A stretch of 64,000 bases of DNA. Source: Flabesymbios commensalis (lineage: Eukaryota > Annelida > Polychaeta > Terebellida > Flabelligeridae). The notes under the pieces were generated by a model. The model worked only from the letters and a program-made list of their open reading frames with translations, made no database searches and was not told the DNA's origin. The translations under genes were made by a program, and so were the position numbers. Below, one piece after another: positions 54,085 to 63,870 of this stretch; the first letter of the stretch is position 1; each line of letters opens with the position of its first letter. The stretch lies in NCBI GenBank assembly GCA_964017125.1, contig OZ024908.1, positions 87,034,618 through 87,098,617 on the forward strand. Direction: 5' to 3'.

Positions 54085-54735
54085 ACGCCTACACCACATT
54101 GGACTAACATTGGACTAACATTGTGTGTCAGGTGTGATATTAGGTGTGTATGGATTCATAGATGTAATATGATGATTGGCAGATCATCTTTCAACGCTGG
54201 GCCATCACATCTGACTCTGCCCCAGCATTGATACAGTGTTGACATGGTTATGAGATTCTGATTGTCATGGTTACGGAGATCAGGTGGTGCATCTCGCAGC
54301 ATCCTCCCGGCGACGCAATGCTGGTTTAAGGTTGGGCTAACGTCTGCGACGCTGGCCCAACATTTACACAGCATTGTATCAACATCTCATATCTTCCTTC
54401 ATCCCTCCTATAGCGATACAGGTAAGGACCATGGCAAGTAAAACACGATAGATGGGCCCAATGCTGGTATGACGTTGGGACACCGTCTACGACACTGGCC
54501 CAAAGCTGAGCCATCATTAGGCTGGTGTCTAGTGTTCACTGGGTTACGTGGGTGATCCATGCATCCCCCAGCTAACGCAAGACATTTGTATGACATTTAT
54601 GCAATTTCGGCCCAACGTCTTCGACGTTGGTCCAGCATTGCATAAAGTCATACAAATGTTTTGTGTTTACTGGGCCCTTCTCCCCGGCAAACATAAGACA
54701 TTGAACCAAATGGGTTTTTTTTGTTGGGCCAGCGT
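54085..54735. mobile_element. cluster of family E fold-back MITEs
   Basis: Several copies are nested or abutting. TTGGACTAACATTGGACTAA (54097) with inverse pieces, AATGCTGGTTTAAGGTTGGG with CGTCTGCGACGCTGGCCC (54318), AATGCTGGTATGACGTTGGG with CGTCTACGACACTGGCCC (54460), and a full copy at 54575-54690 (GCAAGACATTTGTATGACAT around CGTCTTCGACG). Ends read CAGTRAACACAARAC or inverse. Confidence 0.75.
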
Positions 54736-54789
54736 CGTAGACGGTGGGCCATCAATAAAACAACCTGCTCCAACGTCTCCGCGACAGAG

Positions 54790-55154
54790 GACACTGTGAA
54801 TCACGTGGTTTGTCTGCTATTAGCTGACGAATAGGACAGAATCGGCAAGGTGATCTTCTCAGTTTTTCACATCTGGATACCTGTTAGCAACAATCTCATA
54901 TTTTACAGCTTCAGCGTCAACAGAAAAATAAGTCTTCCCTTCCCCCGCACAGAGACAGAGCGAAGTGCTCATTGGCTGCTTACTCTTGTTCAGGGCGCAC
55001 ATAGAATTTTGATTTCGTAGGGCGCAGATACAAACTGCAGACAAAGTCAAATTGTATTTTGCTAATTCAGTCAGTGTTTTTATTACTAATACCGGTCGAG
55101 TAGGTTCGCCCTCACTTTTTGACCGTCCAGATTGAGACAACCAGCGAGATCACG
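54790..55154 (+). promoter_or_regulatory. possible upstream region of the exon at 55155
   Basis: This stretch lacks the surrounding repeats and lies directly before the signal-peptide exon. I see no clear TATA box near 55120. ATCACGATGT around the start is a fair initiation context. That the stretch is a promoter is only inferred from position. Confidence 0.25.
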
Positions 55155-55278
55155 ATGTACCAGACCTGTGTGGTTCTGTTGCTATTATCCGCTCTGGTGA
55201 CCACAAACTGCGGGGTGATGAGGCCTGAGAACACATGGAGATCACAAACTACCAAGTGGACCTACAACCAACTACACG
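55155..55278 (+). CDS. possible first exon of a secreted protein (signal peptide), nested in intron 9
   Basis: An ATG at 55155 starts MYQTCVVLLLLSALVTTNCG, a textbook signal peptide with a short n-region, a leucine-rich core and cleavage expected near TTNCG. It is followed by VMRPENTWRSQTTKWTYNQL and HG, then CACG|GTAAAG, a good donor in phase 1. An aromatic WTYNQLHG at this point is reminiscent of the start of secreted alpha-carbonic anhydrases (WxYxxxHGPxxW), but that is weak. No second exon was found; a family E MITE starts about 17 nt after the donor, and a LINE fills 56200-58030. It may be a real nested gene whose next exons I failed to see, or a lone exon left by rearrangement. Confidence 0.45.
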
Positions 55279-55294
55279 GTAAAGGGGCTACTAC

Positions 55295-55405
55295 CCAGTA
55301 AAGACAAAACTTTTTAATAACATTTTTACAATGTTGGTCCAACGTCGAAGACGTTGGACCGACGTTGTACAAATGTTTTTAAAAAGTATTGTCTTTGCTG
55401 GGTAT
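55295..55405. mobile_element. family E fold-back MITE, near-perfect
   Basis: CCCAGTAAAGACAAAACTTT inverts to AAGTATTGTCTTTGCTGGG. ACAATGTTGGTCCAACGTCG pairs with its inverse around AAGACG. It is 111 bp and almost entirely paired, so it looks young. Confidence 0.85.
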
Positions 55406-56199
55406 TCAATTATATTAATTGTTTGAATTAAAACATCTAATAAACTTTATTGTTTTAACACTCTGTCTCAAGCAAAAGGATTTTTTTCTCAAAGTTGGAT
55501 CTCGGCTTGACCATTTGTTTAAGGGCCATTAATTAATTATTTACAATATGTCCTTCAGACAATTATTTATTTCACGAAAATTTAATCTGACAATATATAT
55601 ACTTTTTTTAATTCAGCCCCCCCCCCCCTTGTAATTGAATTGTGCCACCTTAAGATATGCAAACGGCGTTCTTTTGAGTGCCATATGGGAAAACACTCTT
55701 TCGAAAAATATGGTGTGAGCCTTTATAGGTTAGGATTGGGGTTGGGCGTATCGCCAACTACTGACGTCAACAGACGCTCTTTGTCATTTTACAAAGTGAA
55801 AATGAACACATTTTACAAAGGTTTCTTCTTAAATCGCAATTAAACATTTAACCGACGGTCACGATTATTTTCGTGTTTTTTCCATTTTTTATTAGCAAAT
55901 TAAGTACCAGCTTTTAAACAATAAAACGCAGCAACCAACAAGATTTCAAAATCACTTATCTATATTTTCTCAAATCTGAATAATATGCACTCTCTTGAAG
56001 TTGACACAACTTCAATTGGCTAAATCATTCTGCTTTTAAATGTAGTAAAATTATTTTAATTCACACAAATATAATTATATCTATGATAAATTTGAACTTT
56101 TCTTAGACGAACAAACTCAGATTTGACAAATAAAAGTAATATTCCCACCACTTGGAATTGTGGATCACGTCAGTGAGACACAACTTCATAAGAGTTATA
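55406..56199. other. intron 9, no gene; worn family C MITE from about 55850
   Basis: CACTCTCTTGAAGTTGACAC (55988) and CCACCACTTGGAATTGTGGATC (56144) are diverged family C hairpin halves. A C run at 55618. No exon. Confidence 0.45.
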
Positions 56200-58040
56200 T
56201 TTTCAAATGGATAGCTTTAAATATCTTGAACAACAAGTCTACCCTCCTCATGCTGACGATTTTGACTACGATCATATGAATAATATAATAAGCCTAGTGA
56301 CATCATCCCCATTTTACAAACATGGTCGTAATGAACTCTCACTCGCACTAGTTTTGCTGTTTAATACCATTATTGCAAATGGAGAATATCCATCAAGCTG
56401 GGCCACTGGTATAATTCATCCTGTTCACAAAAAGCTGCCCATAACGTGCCCGATAATTACAGGGAAGTTACAGTAATGTCATGTATTGGAAAATTATTTA
56501 AATCTGTACTTAATAGCAGGCTGTCTTTTAAAAATGATATGTGCAATGATAATGCTCCCTTTCAGGCCGGCTTCAGCAGTAACTCCTGGACAACTTATAT
56601 TATATTTATACTATGTGCCATTATAGATAAGTAAAGGTGTCTTTCAAAGCCCCTGTATACATGTTTTATTGATTTTACAAAAGCTTTTGACTATATTGTC
56701 AGATCAGCACTGTACTATAAATTACTGAGCAGAGGAATAGACGGTATTTTTTTAAATGTAATAAATAGTATGTTCTCTAAAGCTGAGTGCCGTGTAAAAT
56801 GGGATTCGTGCATCAGCGAAATATTAAAAAGCGAGTTTGGTGTCCTGCAAGCTGGTATGCTCAGCTCCAAAGGTTTTACAGAATTTCTACAAGATATATC
56901 TGTATCATTTGATCAATGTCTGGGGTATCCCCGTAAATACTTTATTAATTGAATACTTGTTATTTGCAGGCGACCTTGTCCTTTTTTCAGATTCTGCTAA
57001 TGGATTGCAAAAGCAATTAACTGACCTGTATAAGTATGCTTCTCTGTGGCATATTATAGTCAGAAAGCTGAAAAATATCAATACCTTGTATATAGCACTA
57101 AATATCCTAAGAATGTATTGAAAGAAACGTTCCTTCATCTCACTTCCCAAGCTGGCAAAGCAGTTTTTTCTCTACACAAGCAATCTCGTCATGTAGTCGG
57201 TAAATTGTCACCTACTATTGCGTTCAAGATTTTTGATTGTCAAATACTGCCCATATTAGAGTTTGCAAGTGATATATGGTATACCGGTGATAGTATTAAT
57301 GATTTGGAAAAAAACATCTAAAATTTATTAAATCAACTCTAGGTGCTAGAAACCCACTCCTGCGATATATGGTGACACAGGACGGTTTCCATTGATCATC
57401 AGGCAACATATTGAAGCTGTAAAATATTGGTGACGAATTCTAGACCTATCACAGAACCACTCTGTCAGAAATGCCTACAATATGCTACTAGAGCTAGATG
57501 GCACTGGATTCACAAATTGGTGCTCGTGTATTCGGTCTGTCCTTGAACAAACCGGGCTGGATCAAGCTTGGGAAACGCAGTATATTGGCAAAGCAGATAA
57601 ATTCATTCCTTTAAAGATTCAATTGTTAGAATATTTACACAGCGGTGGAGACAAGATATCGAGAGTTTAAATAAGCTGCAAACATATGCATTAGTAAACA
57701 AATCGTTGTGTGTTGAGCCATATATCTTAAATATAAAGGGGAACCACCTCATAACAGCAATGGCGAGATGTCGAATATGCTCACATGATTTAATAATCCA
57801 ATAACTCCAATAAACCAACGAATATGCACAAGGAGTGAATCAAACGAAATTGACGACGAAATACATCTTCTTCTCCACTGTAATGCTATAAACAATGAAC
57901 GCGAAATCTTGCTTAATTTTGTAGCCGCAATTATCAATATGCAACCGACAAATGATATGTTTCTACGAATTATGACATCTAGAGACATAGCAGTGGTGAA
58001 GTCACTAGCGAAATGTATCTATGATTGTTTTAAACAAGTT
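56200..58040 (+). pseudogene. LINE reverse-transcriptase fragment, broken
   Basis: Pieces of a non-LTR RT appear in order over 1.8 kb. GEYPSSWATGIIHPVHKK and PDNYREVTVMSCIGKLFKSV (fingers), FQAGFSSNS, FIDFTKAFDYIV (motif A with the first catalytic Asp), FGVLQAGMLSSKGFTEFL (usually GVxQGxxLSPxLF; the QG is QA here), then LLFAGDLVLFS (motif C, where YADD-type Asp pair has become AGD). Downstream lie AGKAVFSLHKQSR, FEIFDCQILPILEFASDIW-like text, then CRICSH..EIDDEIHLLLHC, a zinc-knuckle-like tail of the CxxC-H-C kind. At least five frame changes. Changed catalytic residues alone show it is dead. Clade not assigned. Confidence 0.85.
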
Positions 58041-58046
58041 AACCCT

Positions 58047-58285
58047 TTAACCGCCAAATTATTCAATCTGAATTTTCACCCACTTGAAGTTGTGTCTCGC
58101 TGACGCGATCCACAACTTCAAGTGAGTGAAAATTATTCAGATTTGGCAAAATGGAGGTCAACTGTTTTCAAATATTGCTGATTGATGTCACATTTTGTCT
58201 TTGTCACATGTTTAAAAGGTAGTACTTAAAGGTGCTAATAAAAAATGAAATCCCGAATATATGCGACACCGGCGGTTGAGGGGTT
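58047..58285 (+). mobile_element. TTAA MITE, family A
   Basis: Left TTAACCGCCAAATTATTCAA, hairpin CACTTGAAGTTGTG / CACAACTTCAAGTG, right CACCGGCGGTTGAGGGGTTAA. It lies at the end of the LINE fragment. Confidence 0.85.
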
Positions 58286-58865
58286 AAGGGTTAAACATAC
58301 TGAGAAAAACAAATGTAACGCAATATAACGCTACATTTTTATCTAGAATAATCACAAGTCACCTGTCGCTATATTATCCATATTATCATGCTTTTATGAG
58401 CTGACTTGGGTATTACCACATATCCAGACGGCTGTTGCTCTCGGATCTTATTATTTGGTTTTTAGGGCCGGTTAGGGACGTTTCCGTCGCCTTTGTTATC
58501 AGACGAGGTGGGGCCTTATGGAGGATCTCAGAGTTGCTAAGTCAACTGATTTTCTCTATGAGATTCGGGAATGTTTAAACAACATAGTGATTTAAAATGA
58601 GCTGTAATGTTTTTGTGCGAGGGCCATGTAGATAACAAATCACTAGTTAATTAAATACACTGTAATGCTATAGTGTGAGTACCATGTCCTGCGTGAATGG
58701 CACACATAATTTTTATCCGTAATTGTTATTGTTATTACGTCACTAAGTCTGCAACACTCGATAATATCAAGGAATCTCCGGGTACATAGCGACTCTGCTT
58801 GCATGGTCACATGTTTCGGAGTTACTTGTTTTGCGGGCTTCCACATTTATTGAATTTACCTGAGA
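58286..58865. other. intron 9, no gene seen
   Basis: No exon or named repeat recognised. Confidence 0.35.
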
Positions 58866-59487
58866 TTTTAAAGGCCCTGTGAAGTGATTTCAATTCATCA
58901 ATATAATTAAAGTATATATCACAATGAACTATCTCATAACTTAGCAGATTATTTTAGTCCACTAATTATCAGTTATTTTCAAAAATAAAAACTGAAAATG
59001 TGGGAATTTCTTTGGCTTGGCGGATATCCCACCTCATGACTTTACACACAAAAACCACCCATTATCGAATCTGAATTAACATTGAAACTGCATTGGGTAT
59101 ATGTTTAATGTTTCTTGTATTTGTACATGAGCTGAACTAGATTTCTATTCATTCCAATATGTCCGCACCGACCGGGTGAACAAGGGGTGAGTCAATGCTA
59201 GACGCTGGCCAGGAGCGGTCGCGGTGATGGCCATCAATTCTAGTGCTGCGCCTGCATTCAGGCAGCGTTGGACCGGCGTTCATCAGTACATGTACATGTA
59301 TTATAACCAGCCAAGCATGTCTCCACCTTTTGACGTCACGAATTAGCTCCGCCCCCTACTTTTGCATTTGGGAAAATCGTTCCAAGTGGTTTAAAAATAA
59401 GAGCTGAGCACTCTAATATTTAAAAAGTCATCTAAAATAGTATGAAATAGCAGAGTAGGTCTGGGGACTACATGGGGCCTTTAAAAT
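58866..59487. mobile_element. 622-bp element with TTTTAAAGGCCC ends
   Basis: TTTTAAAGGCCCTGTGAAGT at the left inverts to ACATGGGGCCTTTAAAA at the right. Interior holds a worn family E piece (59190-59290, GTCAATGCTAGACGCTGGCC). No coding frame. Non-autonomous DNA element. Confidence 0.7.
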
Positions 59488-60201
59488 ACTGTATAATCCT
59501 TAACGTCGTTTTAGTACTTCCGTGTATATACTCCAGTAACATAATTATGCATTTGTATATATCTTTAGGTTTCTACGCTTTCCAGAGTGTCTTTTTTGCT
59601 GTCATATATGATTTGTGGATCATACATAGTAGCTATTTTATCTCTGGTTTTGGTGCGGGAAACAAAATGATAGACCCCCTATGTTCACATATTGGCATTG
59701 CCTTCTAATTTGTTCGGTAGTAATCAATTATCTGTTATTTTATCGCAATATCCAGTGTTTTACCATGGCAATGCCTTTTAACATGATTTTAATTCTGCGT
59801 GTGATACTATGTAAATTGTCGTGTGATTTTAGCAAATTAATTATCTTATATTTAAATGTACATATATTCTATCATTTCTATGACAAATAAGTCAGTAATG
59901 ACTTTTCCTTATGCCAATAAATATCTGTCTGGCTGTCTGTATTAGTAAATAAATCAAATTGATAAATAAATAAAAGTTATCAAAGATGTATGTCATTTTA
60001 ATTTAATTTGAGACGAAGCATTTACAAATATTCATTTTGTCCCACATAACAGTGATTTGGTCGACTAATAGAGCGTGTAAAAAAACAGTTAAAGGTCGAT
60101 GATAATTGTGCCTTGGATTGAAAGGGTTAATACAGCGATGTAATAATGTAAACAAAAAATGATATATGTTAAATTGATAAGTTAAAATCAGCGTTGACCC
60201 T
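59488..60201. other. intron 9, no gene; family C fragment
   Basis: TTTAATTTGAGACGAAGCAT (60001) and CACATAACAGTGATTTGGTC mark a worn family C piece. Two frames of about 70 codons at 59472-59890 are hydrophobic by AT richness and are not called. Confidence 0.4.
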
Positions 60202-60431
60202 TTAACCGCCAAATTATTCAATATGAATTTTTACCCACTTGAAGTTGTGTCTCGCTGACACAATCCACAACTTCAAGTGAGTGAAAATTATTCAGATTTG
60301 ACAATATGGAGGTCAACTGTTTTCAAATCTTGCTGATTGATGTCACATTTTATCTTTAACATGTTTAAAATGTGGCACTTAATGTGCTAATAAAAAATTA
60401 AAACCCGAATATATGCGGCACCGGCGGTTAA
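60202..60431 (+). mobile_element. TTAA MITE, family A
   Basis: Complete copy ending CACCGGCGGTTAAAGGGTTAA, 66 nt before exon 10. Its hairpin has one mismatch (GACACAATCC). Confidence 0.85.
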
Positions 60432-60497
60432 AGGGTTAAATATATTTGAACCACGCACACTATATTCATATAGCCTATACATATTTTCATTTTACAG

Positions 60498-60623
60498 CCA
60501 ACAAATACATAGCTATTCAAGACAAGACGAAAAGTGATTCCGCCTTACTGATGGACATGAGAAGTGACGCCCACATGCCTGAGCTCACGTCAGACAAACG
60601 TCATACACAGGATAGCACACCAG
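60498..60623 (+). CDS. SLC7-like transporter, exon 10 (cytosolic tail)
   Basis: The exon lies between TTCATTTTACAG and CACCAG|GTATAG, phase 1 in and out, 126 nt. It encodes ANKYIAIQDKTKSDSALLMD and MRSDAHMPELTSDKRHTQDS, a charged tail after TM12. The family does not conserve this region, so it rests on phase, splice signals and open frame. Mammalian LATs have tails of about 30-40 residues; here the tail from TM12 is near 95. Confidence 0.75.
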
Positions 60624-61290
60624 GTATAGAGAACGAGGGGCTGACGTTTAGTATAGTGATAGCGATAGAAAACTATACAAAAATAGCAAAAAATTGAATC
60701 CAAGCCTGATACAATTTGATATTTTAATAGAGGTTATGAAGGAAGAGTGATAATAATGGGTTTCCATTCTCTCCAATACGGTAGTAATTATGTCAGTTAA
60801 TTAGCGTCATACAGAGTATAACAGGCATGGAGAACGCGGGGCTGGCGTTTTACGATAATGGGAATTTGACGCGAAACGGAATAAAAATTAATATTTTAAT
60901 GGAGATTGTGCAGGGATAGTAAGTATAATGGTAGTAAATATTTCGTAAATATGTCATGAAACTATATCCTGCAGCGACAAGTGGGTAAAAAATACTTACA
61001 TGTTTAATACAAACGTAAGCTGGCCTAGTCTAGTCATTTCAATGTTCATTTCTGCATACAAATATATTGTTTGAAGCACAGAGATTGTGCAGGAATAGTA
61101 AGAATAATTGTTGTAAATATTCCAGCAAAACTGTCATTAAAATATATCCTGCCACGATCCAAAACTTCATTTGGGTAAAAAATGTGCAGATTTTGAATAA
61201 AAATGTAACTAATCTAGTCATTTTAATGTTTATTTCTGCATAAAAATATTTTGTTTGAAGCACATATCAAACTGAAAACAGGTTTTGAAC
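60624..61290 (+). repeat. exon 10 donor-copy and a 180-bp tandem duplication
   Basis: CGTCATACAGAGTATAACAG GCATGGAGAACGCGGGGCTG at about 60806 copies the end of exon 10 plus its donor region (CGTCATACACAGGATAGCAC ... GGTATAGAGAACGAGGGGCTG) about 206 nt downstream. Then 60905-61085 and 61086-61265 (GTGCAGGAATAGTAAGAATA ... TTTCTGCATA..AATAT) form a diverged tandem pair. Confidence 0.8.
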
Positions 61291-61299
61291 TATTTATCA

Positions 61300-61620
61300 C
61301 TTTCAGTGCGCGGACGGTCTTTAGACGACAGAATCTGACGTCTATGTAATTTTTATCGCCTTCAAGTTGTGTCTCGCTGACGCGATCCACAACTTCAAGT
61401 GAGTGAAAGCTATATAAACATCAGATCCTGACGTCTAAAGACGGTCCCCGCACTCAAAGAACTAAAAATACATATTGGCCGTAGATCCATGACATAGATA
61501 TTCAAATGAAGCGGAAGAGCTGACTAAGACATTTATGCTGATTTATAATTGAAAAAACAACAACTTTGGTCTCCATGTTTTATACAAAAAATATTTCAGC
61601 GTTGTAAGGTTCAAAGGGTT
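61300..61620 (+). mobile_element. family D MITE carrying a family A-type hairpin
   Basis: CAGTGCGCGGACGGTCTTTA GACGACAGAATCTGACGTC opens family D. In the place of its short loop stand CTTCAAGTTGTGTCTCGCTG ACGCGATCCACAACTTCAAG, the exact hairpin of family A, then ATCAGATCCTGACGTCTAAA closes D. The tail CCATGACATAGATATTCAAA is complete. Confidence 0.75.
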
Positions 61621-61639
61621 AAAACTTCTATGGAACTAT

Positions 61640-62165
61640 TTATTACTTAACTCACCTATGTTATGGGTCTACGGCCAATATAAATATGTTCTACTCTTAC
61701 AGTGCGGGGGGGGGGGGCATAGGGTAGTGGTTAGCACTGCTGCCTTTCACGCCAGAGTTAGGGGTTCGGTTCCCGGTCTCGGCGGTTTGAAAGAAACAAA
61801 AAATGTTTCTTCCCCATCCACGTGTGAAAGTCAGTATTGTGGGGAGCCTCCGTGACCGAGAGGTAGCGTGCTCGGCCTCAGACCGCCAGGGCTCGAATTT
61901 CGAATCCTGTGTCTGGAGGACAGTGTCATCTTAATCATCTCACCATCCTCAGGAGGTTCTCCTGGCCCAGTTTAGCCTATATGTGCACAAAGGTGGCCTA
62001 AAGCCCGATTTATTTCATTTCTTACAGTGCGGGGATCGACATTAGATGTCATAATCTGACGTCTGTGAGTGCTGGGATCGACATTAGACGTCATAATCTG
62101 ACGTCTACAGACGTCAGATTATGACGTCTAAAGTCGATTCCCGCGCTTCAAGGGTTAAAGGGTTA
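61640..62165 (+). mobile_element. family D MITE pieces split by a SINE
   Basis: TATGTTATGGGTCTACGGCC leads to CTCTTACAGTGCGGGG, where the SINE enters. The same CTTACAGTGCGGGG resumes at 62022, followed by ATCGACATTAGATGTCATAA and a partial repeat of the arm before CGCTTCAAGGGTTAA. The shared 14 nt is the SINE target duplication. Confidence 0.75.
61719..62022 (+). repeat. dimeric tRNA-derived SINE, full-length
   Basis: Starts ATAGGGTAGTGGTTAGCACT, both heads and the tail GCCCGATTTATTTCATTT. Flanked by CTTACAGTGCGGGG on both sides, a clean 14-bp target duplication. Confidence 0.92.
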
Positions 62166-62191
62166 AAACACTGAAGGGTTATTTCTTTCAG

Positions 62192-62327
62192 ATCGCACAC
62201 AGGATACGGTGGCTAAGCGTCACTTTCTGAGTCTCTGGGCTGGATACCTCCCCAGGCTCAAACAGGATAAGGTCAGTGATCCAGAGATGATCTACCCCCT
62301 AGGACACACAGGGCACGCTAATAACAG
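62192..62327 (+). CDS. SLC7-like transporter, exon 11 (cytosolic tail)
   Basis: The exon lies between TTTCTTTCAG and AATAACAG|GTGAGT, phase 1 in, phase 2 out, 136 nt. It encodes RTQDTVAKRHFLSLWAGYLP then RLKQDKVSDPEMIYPLGHTG HANN. No known motif; FLSLWAGYLPRL could be an amphipathic helix. RHTQDS in exon 10 and DRTQDT here are similar, hinting at an old duplication. Supported by phase, splice sites and the copied 3' edge downstream. Confidence 0.75.
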
Positions 62328-62720
62328 GTGAGTAACTGCCACCTCACTAAAAATCATGACATTCTTCTTTTCTTAACTTTCTCTTATTTCCAAAAGAAAA
62401 GGTAGGATAGATCCTAACTTTTCTAATGGAAATGAGAGAAAGTTAGGAAAAGAATATTTTTAATGAGATGTTCCCCCCCCCCCCCCCGGGTATGATAAAT
62501 CAATTATACTACAAGAACATGATTTACCCCCTGGGACACACAGGGTACTGTCATAACAGGTAAGTGGCTGTCTGGGGGGGGGGGGGGCGGGTTTTTTGCG
62601 GGCATCTCACTAAAAATACTAACATTCATCTTATTCTAACATTATCTTATTTCCAATAGAAAAAGTAGGATCGATCCTAACTTTTCTAATGGTGATAAGA
62701 GACAGTTAAAATCAGATTCA
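62328..62720 (+). repeat. exon 11 donor-copy, about 230-bp duplication
   Basis: The exon end ATGATCTACCCCCTAGGACA CACAGGGCACGCTAATAACAG|GTGAGT recurs at 62521-62561 as ATGATTTACCCCCTGGGACA with AACAG|GTAAGT. The following CTCACTAAAAAT, CTAACTTTTCTAATGG and poly-C/G runs recur too (62350-62430 and 62606-62710). One full extra copy and part of a third. Confidence 0.9.
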
Positions 62721-63327
62721 TGTTAGTATTTTTACGATCCAGGGGTACGATCAAGCAATTATCCTACAAGGACATGTATGTATGACATGGTTATGGAGAT
62801 CACCCTGCTATTGATGGATCAACTTCATACTTTGCACAAGCATAGGCCTTGACGCAGAGGGTGGTCAATTTCATGTTTAGTTAACTTAATGATCTCCCAT
62901 GATTAACCTAATTGATTTCCCTTGATTAGGGCCAACAAATCTTCTCCACAATAAAAGTATGACACAAGCGGACGTGGTGATTGCCATGTAGGCCACACAC
63001 CAAAACGCCTCTAGAGCGAACATATGGTGAACGCCAGGTTATAATATTATTCTTCGATTCAAACGGAGCAGCCCTGTCGCGATATTGCCACCAAGTGCAG
63101 AGTGCAACGCCGGGCTGTTCTCACTATATTTAAGAGAGAGAGAGAGAAGTACGTTTATTTCACCAAAAAATACATGCTGGGAGACCCTCGCTAAGATTAA
63201 ATATAACCGCTATCGCGAGGGCCACCCAACATGTCTACATCTCTATAGAACACACACAGTTGTAGCCAAGTCTATCAAGAAGGTTTATTTTCTTATTGTT
63301 TTATTCTATTATCCCATTCTGTTGCAG
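62721..63327 (+). other. intron 11, no further gene seen
   Basis: Short CTCCCATGATTAACC / TTCCCTTGATTAGGG duplication at 62890. A 92-codon frame across exon 12 uses the wrong phase for the transporter. Confidence 0.4.
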
Positions 63328-63343
63328 AGATCCCGAGAAGTGA
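63328..63343 (+). CDS. SLC7-like transporter, exon 12 (last codons and stop)
   Basis: After CATTCTGTTGCAG the exon gives A|GATCCCGAGAAGTGA. Joined in phase 2 to exon 11 it reads R-D-P-E-K-stop, completing a protein tail NNRDPEK. The 3' untranslated part runs to a polyadenylation signal 44 nt after the stop. A very short coding part is harder to prove than the others. Confidence 0.65.
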
Positions 63344-63386
63344 ATCTCCGAAACTCAGTTTGATGGAAAACAGAGCTCGGTAGCCG

Positions 63387-63392
63387 AATAAA
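63387..63392 (+). terminator. polyadenylation signal AATAAA
   Basis: A perfect AATAAA 44 nt after the stop codon at 63341-63343, which fits the end of the transporter transcript near 63405-63415. Confidence 0.65.
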
Positions 63393-63648
63393 TCTGCTGG
63401 AAATATTTACTCCTTCACAATTATCAGAAACTTTCCTGTTGAGGTCTTTCCATGTGTCTTCATGTATACGTATTATTGCAATTTTTCTGGCTTGTACCAA
63501 CTAATATTGATATTTTGTATCGTCTGAATTATTGCTGTTTCATTACCATAATTATTGAAGTTGAATATTAATGCCACAGTTGTTGTCTGAGACGCCGGCC
63601 CAGCATTAGAGATGCATTGGGTCAGCGCTCGTGTTTTCTGGCTTAATT
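63393..63648. other. downstream flank; family E fragment
   Basis: GTCTGAGACGCCGGCCCAGC (63586) with CGTGTTTTCTGG is a worn family E piece. No gene. Confidence 0.45.
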
Positions 63649-63870
63649 TTAACCCTTTTAGCGCTAAGTGTGACGACAGTCCTTCTTAATCTGTTTTACT
63701 GGCCGATTAAATCACTGTCATTGGGAACGAAATGAGAGTATAAACATCAACACTTCCAAATGTCTCGTCTCAAATAAGGCAAATATGCGCAATTTCACCC
63801 ACTTGAAGTTGTGTCCCGCTACAGCGGGACACAACTTCAAGTGGGTGAAAAAAAATTACGGGATAAGGGT
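63649..63870 (+). mobile_element. TTAA MITE, family C, well kept
   Basis: TTAACCCTTTTAGCGCTAAG opens it, then CTGGCCGATTAAATCACTGT, and a perfect hairpin TTTCACCCACTTGAAGTTGT GTCCCGCT / AGCGGGAC with its inverse (63797-63850). Ends near GGGATAAGGGTTTA. Confidence 0.8.

Noticed and set aside
59472-59890. Small hydrophobic frames as membrane peptides
   Set aside because: Explained by AT-rich codons; no start context or conservation signal visible.
63085-63363. Frame of 92 codons ending RSREVNLRNSV as the gene's last exon
   Set aside because: The phase 2 donor of exon 11 requires the frame that ends R-D-P-E-K-stop at 63343.
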